Assembly (NCBI GenBank): GCA_030549495.1
Contig: JAUIRK010000931.1
Coordinates: 682,001 to 746,000 of the forward strand
Direction: 5' to 3'
Length of the DNA stretch: 64,000 nt
Origin: Nectonema munidae
Taxonomy: Eukaryota; Nematomorpha; Nectonematoida; Nectonematidae
The notes under the pieces were generated by a model. That model was not told where the DNA came from. It made no database searches and worked only from the letters and a program-made list of their open reading frames with translations. Below, one piece after another: positions 57,531-64,000 of this stretch. Positions within the stretch are counted from its first letter, which is position 1; each line of letters starts with the position of its first letter. The position numbers and the translations under genes were made by a program.

Positions 57531-58910
57531 GGGGTCGTTCACAATTGACTTTAACCAATTTTTACCTATTTTCTGCCACCTCCCCCTATTGTCAACGAAT
57601 GTCAATACCTACCCCCCCCCCCTTCCCATTTTTATTTGACATCAATTTAAAAAAAAAGAAGGCTAACAACTTTTATTTTATAGAAAAAATTCTCTCAATT
57701 CTTTCGAAAATATTGAGGTTAAAACAATTCTCAGATTCAACTTCTTTTATTTCGTCCTCTTCATCATACTTTTCATTTTCTGAATTCATTGAATCTTCAG
57801 GAACGCAGAATGATGATGTTTATTTTGCTCTTTAATTGAGCAGAAATACTTCAAACACTTTACACAACTACGAAGTTTCATCAAAGTTTTTCTGCAAAGA
57901 GAGGTAAAACTCATAAAGTGTTTACTCAATCCAAGATTTTTCATGTGGTGAGCTTGAAATAATGAGCCCAAATGCCCATTCAACATGTCCACTGATAAGT
58001 CTTGTTTTGTTGAAGAAATTTGAAACGGAGGAGGTAAAAACCTAAAAATAAAAGTTAAAGAACAAATACGGGTGGAAATTTTTTCCAAAAAAACACATAC
58101 TGCATACTTTTATTATGTTTCAAATAAAGTTTTATTTGTTTTTAAAAAAATATTTATATATATACAGTAAAATCCCCAAAAGTCAAAAATTCCGACACAC
58201 ATAAGTTGTGTGAGGTAAACCAATATCAGGGAGTTTATGAATTTAAACTTTTCCTGCATTTAACGCTACAAATTGGCGACCTTTTTCGGTAAATGAAATA
58301 CTAAATTGTTAACGAAATGAGAAAAATCACTCAATATCTTCAAAGAAGTCTAATCGATTAAAAGTACAATAATCATTTTTTGATAATTGTCTTATTTTTG
58401 GCACCATCGAGGCTGAAAGTGTAAAAAATAGTTTTAAAATATGGACAAAAATTACTTTTTTTGTTTTCAAATGAAATGAAAACCACGGTACACATATTCT
58501 TAGATCATTTGGTACAGCTGAAATGAAGATTCACAGGTATTAATTTTACGTCAAAATAAGGTGTACAGCATTAAAGTTCATTATATAAGCTTTGACTTGG
58601 TGTATTACAAGATGATTTGGTCGAGAACTGGGGAAGTCTTATTTGAGGGTAGATGGTTCTTTTGGGGATGTGTGATCCCATATATAAATATGGTGATTTA
58701 ATTCACATGTCACTAATTTTATTTGTAACAATTTAACTTTTTGAAAATTATTACAAGTTTATTTTTTTTTCACTTCTAATAAAATTTAACTATTTTTAAA
58801 TCGCTGTGCTTGCTGTTTATGTCAACTTTTTGCAACCCCTTCCTCCCTATGTCAACTTAAATTCTCCCCCTCCCTCCCAGGTAGTGTTGACATCAATTGT
58901 GAACGACCCC
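57531..58910. mobile_element. TIR element with TTA target duplication (Harbinger-like)
   Basis: GGGGTCGTTCACAATTGA is an exact 18-bp terminal inverted repeat at both ends. TTA occurs directly before (57528-57530) and after (58911-58913). A 3-bp TTA or TAA target with GG-starting termini suggests the PIF/Harbinger superfamily. Subterminal GTCAA words repeat near both ends, beside poly-C/T patches. A minus-strand frame at 57786-58088 (100 codons, DLSVDMLNGHLGSLFQAHHM) is not recognised. Inside, 58166-58680 may be another nested element, since ATCCCCAAAAG occurs there in inverted orientation at each edge. Confidence 0.8.
57786..58088 (-). CDS. Unidentified ORF inside TIR element
   Basis: This 100-codon frame has a compact, non-repetitive middle (FQISSTKQDLSVDMLNGHLG, then LCRKTLMKLRSCVKCLKYFC with paired cysteines) and an ATG near the element's centre. 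It may be an exon of the element's own protein. I do not recognise the family. No DDE motif is visible. Confidence 0.3.
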   Translation of the reverse strand: MEKISTRICSLTFIFRFLPPPFQISSTKQDLSVDMLNGHLGSLFQAHHMKNLGLSKHFMSFTSLCRKTLMKLRSCVKCLKYFCSIKEQNKHHHSAFLKIQ

Positions 58911-58913
58911 TTA

Positions 58914-61248
58914 TCAACTTTAGATATTAATATTAGTAAAAATTTATTTCTTATGAAATTTTTCAATAATGTTCTATATTCTAATAATTTTAATAATTAA
59001 CAATAACATTAATTTATGGTTAATGTTAAAGATAAAATTAGAAGGATATTTTTAAGAAAATTTTTGATTAATACTTTGCAAACAATTTGCGATAAACTAA
59101 TTGTTTGAAATTCGAGATTGCATGAAATTATCATAAGTGTATCCAATATGTACCCTAAATTATTCTAATTTAATTTAATAATTTATCATTGTGTTAGATG
59201 GAAACTTTTTATTAATAATAATTCATTTTTACATGGATATTTAAAAAAAATTTTCAAGTAATACCAGAAAATTTGATTGAAATTAAAAAATTTTTTATGA
59301 GAAACAGGTTAAAATTTCCCATTTTTGCCAAAATATTTTATACAATAATATAGATTCTGCATAATTTAAGATTTTACATACTCGGTTTTATTTTTAAACA
59401 CAATTCGGTCTTAAAAAATTTTTCTTAAACAGATTTGCCCTATTTAAAACATCTTTGAGGCCCATGTTTTGAAAACAAATAGTAAATGAGTTTTTTTACT
59501 TAAATTTAAACATATTATTTTATTTTATGGGAAAATGGTGCCAAATTGAGCTTGAGAGTATAGAAAGAAATTTCAAAAATGAAATAAAAATGCCATATTA
59601 ATAATTTTGGAATTTCAAAAAATATTTTTAACAAAATGTTAATCTATTTTTAAAATATTGACTTTTTTGACAAAAAATTGCTTTACCTATAAAAATTTTA
59701 AAATTAAAAAATAAAGGTATTTAATATCAATATTACAAATTAAACCAAATACAACCAACGTCACCTATAGTTGACACCTTTTAAATAAAATCGCCTACGT
59801 TATCAATGCCTTTTAATACAATTCTTCTGTTTTACATTACATATCGTCTGATTATACTGAACGTAAATGGATTAAGCGGTTCATCAATCAATCTCAAAAA
59901 CGTTAAAATAAAAAATGTTAACTTTAACTGCCCTAATGATTATGCAAACCGCCCCCAGAAATGAAACCAGAATAACCACCTTGATATACATATATATATT
60001 TTATTTAAATTTTCAATGAATATATTTGGTTACAATTTACGGAAGTAAATGCAATTTTGAATGATACTTTTGAAGACTAAATGCAAAATCTGATTCCAGA
60101 AAAGTATGGTAAAAAATATTTCATGTAAATTTCTAAAGAGATTTCAGAATTAACACACACATTAAATAGACACATACATTTTAAAATATATAATGCATAA
60201 ACTAAGTCTAGGAATTTAACGAAAAGAATCAATTTATGTTATAAAATTTTTGATTCTAGGTTTCAATATATGGTTTTTGGATTCACATGCATTATTTTTC
60301 CATAAGTTAGCAATACATTTCGCTGAAACCCGAGGGAAAAAAATATATTATATTATGACGCTCAGAAAATTTCCTAGATATCTCCCAAAACTAGAATATC
60401 TTGATAGAATGTGTGCAGAAAATTATCAAACTATTGTTCCTCTTTAATTTTACGTCTTAATAAATTTTCTCTAAGATGGTACATACTGTAATGATTAAGT
60501 TAGTAAAGGCAATTTAAAGAGAAGATATAAGAGATCGCTCTTGATAACACCCAATTATTATTGTCTTTTTTTCTACTGATTTTTGAACTTACATGAGAAA
60601 AAAAACACCAAATAGGTTTCCATTTCGGAATTCCAATGTAAGAATGGGGGTCCAATAAATATAGGGTGTGTTATCGTCTTTCTACGAATTAGTTTTTTTC
60701 CTGGAATACAAAATACGTTATGAAAAAAGGACCAACGTTAAACGTTCTATCTACTCCAACAATTTAATTATTCGTAATAGCTGAAGAGAAATGCTTTAAT
60801 GTTGAATCTGACTAAATAACAAAGGATGGAAGCTTAAAGGGTATATTAAAAGCAGCTTTTATAAATCCATCATTCATAGAAATACTATTCAATAGTTTTC
60901 TTATTTCATCTGCTAAATTTGCTTTAATGGATTTCTCTTCTTTTTAATCGATTTTTTATATTAATATCACGGAGCACATCGATTTCTTTCCGGTAAATTC
61001 AGTATATAAGGTTTTATGTCATATTTAGTCAGGCAAGCAAGGATATTGTCTTTTGTATTTTACATGTCCTTACATAATCAAAATTTTGATGTGAAGAATT
61101 AGAATGAGGGCTGGGAAAGTTCCTCTGTATTCAACGATAGCATAATTTAGTAAATAGGGTTTTACTAAGTGAGAGAAGTATGAAATTCTTCGAACATAGT
61201 TATGATCCTTTTTTAACTTTGAATAATATCGCGTTACAATAATATTAG
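58914..61248. other. No gene seen
   Basis: AT-rich DNA. The first 40 bases may continue the interrupted LINE remnant. A plus-strand frame at 60250-60447 has no recognisable motif. Confidence 0.45.
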
Positions 61249-62510
61249 CTAGATCCTTTTTTTACCTCTACAATCAATAAAGCCTTCTTTATCATTGGAT
61301 AGAGAATAATATAGTTTTTTTGAACAATTATTCGACCATGCCACGCAGTTATCAATAAATTCTCGATTTAAAGGATCAATCAATATCTTGAAACATACAT
61401 TGTCTCTTTCTCCTATAGGAATATTTAATGCATTTCTATTATTAAATAAAATCAAACCACTCTTCCTTAGTTAAAAAATTATCGAAAATTTGGTTCACAT
61501 TAGCATTTGTAGATTTGCTTAGTTTATAATACTTTGCTCGCAAAAAATATCATCCTTTTTAGAAAGAAGTGCATGAGTGTCCTTATCTGATTGAGGAGGA
61601 AAAAAATAATGAAGTATATGAATTAAAGTAGAGATTAAAGTAGAGATATGAATTAAAAAAATAAACTATGAAGTGGTCTGGGTTATTATGTAATTGAGAA
61701 TTAAAATTGGAACATGAAAAAAACATTAATTTCATTAGAATCCATATATGTAGTTTGCAAATGGATAATAGTAGTGTTTAAAATATCGCAAATCCTGTTC
61801 TTATATGAGTTACAGGGAGGATAAAAAAGTTTAATAGAATGATTAATTACAGTTGAAAGAGCTAATATTGTAAAAATATTTCACACCAACCATAAGATAA
61901 AATAGAACTTTTGATGCCATCTTCAAAATCGCTTACTTTTTCAAAATTTTTGTTTTTATATCTCTCTGAATTTAACACTAACTCAATAAAAGAGAGATAG
62001 CGGAAAAGAATTGATTTGCTTTTATCATCAAAAAAAAATTGAAATGGAATTAAATAAACAATTACCATTATGTGTAGAAAATAATGGAATTAAATCAGCG
62101 CTTAGGTTAAAATAAGGGATAATTTTTGAGAGATGACATTAAGAGGACTATAATAGCGGTGTAAATTTCTAGAAAAAATTAAATTTTCGTTTCTTAAAAA
62201 TATTTTTTCCGCCTTAAGGAAAATTTTCAATTTTTTTAAAAATAAATCAAATGTTAAATTGAGCTGTTCTAAATATTTACAATAAGCCTCAACCCGTTTG
62301 AAACCTGCATCATAATCAAAAACACCGTTACGAGAAGAATAAATAAAACCTTATTTGTTAAGAATAAAAAAAGCCTGCTCTTCTTCTGTCACATTGTCAT
62401 AATTTGAGCGAGAGAAATTATATAGCAAATTTCGGACTTCAATTTCAAAATTTCATCATTTACTTCACAAATAAAGCACGTGGAACTCATTTTTCTTAAT
62501 AAAAAAAGTT
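61249..62510 (-). pseudogene. Unidentified broken minus-strand coding cluster
   Basis: Several adjoining minus-strand frames look coding. One starts MSSTCFICEVNDEILKLKSE near 62490. A middle part is lysine/phenylalanine-rich, and a frame at 61862-62068 opens MVIVYLIPFQFFFDDKSKSI. Another lies at 61249-61455. The succession of frames suggests one old protein of a few hundred residues that is now broken. The PFQFFFDD word resembles a motif I associate with uncharacterised element proteins of invertebrates. The family is unknown to me. Confidence 0.35.
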
Positions 62511-63639
62511 TTTATAATTTTACGAATTAAATTTATTTTATAGAAATATAATAGATTGCTTTAAAAAAACCTCTTGTGAGATGTGATTCTCATCTACATC
62601 CACTGATTGATTAAATGTTGCTTTATATGTTACTGATTACTTTTTGTCAGTTAAAATGAAGGCAATGCTTATTTAAAAAGATAGGCTGAAATTGTTTTAT
62701 CATTACCGGTTACTTAAGTCATTTTTTAATAAATTTTAAACGCTAAAAAATACATTGGTTCTTTTATTTAAAATATCAAAATTGAAAGATAAATGATTTG
62801 TTATAAAAAATACAATGAGAATAAAAAGAATATTGAAAGCATTTGACAAATATATATATAATATTATTCCGATACGATTATACGTTCGAAAAGAAAATTA
62901 AATTTAAAAATATATAAAAATGTTCGGGCCATCACTGCCTTCGTGTCACCCTTAATTCAAAAAATTGGGTGATATTTCTTACCTTGCCTACCTGGTATCT
63001 GAGTAACTTTCGAAAGGGAAGAAGGTTAAAATTTTTCATAAAACTATTCTTATTAGCATAATAAAATTTAATATTTTTAAATTGTTTTTAAAAATGAATG
63101 TGGAAATAAAGCCGTAACTTTTATCAACACAATTACTATAAAGAAGAAAAACAAGATACATATTCAAGAGAACACATATGTGAGTCTCTGAAGATATATA
63201 TAAAAAATTTTACTTTCTACTATAAATAGCAACGAAATATCAGGATTATAATCAAAAATTTAGTTATTGTAATTTTGGTTTTTGTATGAGTCTTGCAAGT
63301 TTGAAATTGGCAAAGATATATCAGACTTGATTATATGTGTAATGATTATAAGAAATCTTTTTAAATGATCTCTAAATTTCAAAGAAATATGCTTGATATT
63401 CAGAAATTTTATAAATAGTGTTTCAGTGTAAGTCTTGTAAATATGAAGGCATGAGAAATGAGTTTCTACTTATATATCTAAGTATCCTTCAATATTTCAA
63501 AGCACACATGTTGTCAATATCTCCATATGAGTATTTTCCCATATCAAAAAGTTTGTTTGTTTCAAGCTCTAGCACAGCCCTTTTCATTATTTAAGGTTTA
63601 TCTGTTTTATCACCTTGAAGAGGAGATTTGCTCTATGTA
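62511..63639. other. No gene seen
   Basis: AT-rich DNA without supported features. Confidence 0.5.
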
Positions 63640-63920
63640 CATTTTTAATACTGACTTGTGAAAAAAAATATTTCATTCTTTGAAAGCCACTCGTTAAGAG
63701 AACTCAAAGGATTTTTTCTTTTTTTGTATGCTGACGACATGTCTATTTTATTTTCTTTGAATGATCCTAAAAACAAAATTTTCTAAACTATTTGATTGGT
63801 TCACTACTAATTCTCTTAATATAAACAAAAATAAATCAAAAGCGGTCTGTTTCAAAAAATTATATAGCTTTGATAAAACAAGATTTGATTTTGAATTTAC
63901 ATCCAAATTTAATTTTTAAG
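63640..63920 (+). pseudogene. LINE reverse-transcriptase fragment
   Basis: FLYADDMSILFSLNDPKNK at about 63720-63780 contains the YADD catalytic motif of non-LTR reverse transcriptases. In a shifted frame it continues LFDWFTTNSLNINKNKSKAV, the conserved W...N.L.LN..K segment that follows it. The frame change near 63785 and a stop at about 63920 show it is decayed. The rest of the element is not recognisable in the window. Confidence 0.8.
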
Positions 63921-64000
63921 TAAAGCAAACTGTATTATCGGGAAAATAAAGCAATGTAGAAGTATTCTATTTATCGCAACTAAATTACTTTTATATAAAA

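Overview
The window is AT-rich, intron-bearing animal DNA crowded with transposon remains. A lilliputian/AFF gene, RPP40, PIGK and many ZBED-type hAT, piggyBac, pogo/Tigger and LINE relics fit an arthropod. The general look (very AT-rich, hAT-rich, small compact genes) recalls caligid copepods such as Lepeophtheirus, but the species assignment is an inference and the sequence does not prove it.

Layout. Positions 1-15000 hold no convincing host gene: a deleted hAT element (70-960), a TTAA-flanked MITE (1476-1589), a tRNA-like SINE, a pogo/Tigger C-terminal remnant (6374-6986), a dispersed repeat (7110-8200), and a ZBED-like hAT (9822-12008) that carries a second, exactly bounded 794-bp element inside it. 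Positions 14997-42805 (+) hold one large multi-exon gene of the AFF/lilliputian family, the scaffold of the transcription super elongation complex. I place 14 coding exons and one weaker candidate. The order runs from the N-terminal homology domain (exons 2-3), through a Ser/Lys-rich middle, to the C-terminal homology domain (exons 11-16). Its introns host a hAT element with a perfect 8-bp target duplication (16140-18543), a piggyBac relic (35206-36284) and several MITEs.

Positions 47137-49096 (-) hold two intact, intronless genes in tandem: RPP40 (an RNase P/MRP subunit) and, 28 nt downstream, PIGK (the GPI transamidase catalytic subunit). Each start codon has a 3' splice-acceptor-like sequence 10-12 nt upstream, the layout expected of an operon resolved by spliced-leader trans-splicing. 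The PIGK reading frame stops right after the protease domain and lacks the usual C-terminal membrane anchor.

Positions 49100-64000 are transposon-rich again: a second copy of the dispersed repeat, pogo/Tigger relics (51985-53959), a third repeat copy, LINE RNase H remains (56930-57530) interrupted by a 1380-bp TIR element with TTA flanks (57531-58910), an unidentified broken minus-strand ORF cluster (61249-62510), and a LINE reverse-transcriptase fragment at the right edge (63640-63920).

The most unusual items are the candidate RPP40-PIGK operon with its anchorless PIGK, the element with minisatellite-like inverted termini nested inside a hAT, and the unresolved reading-frame changes inside the lilliputian gene. 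All homology calls come from recalled family motifs; no search was run.
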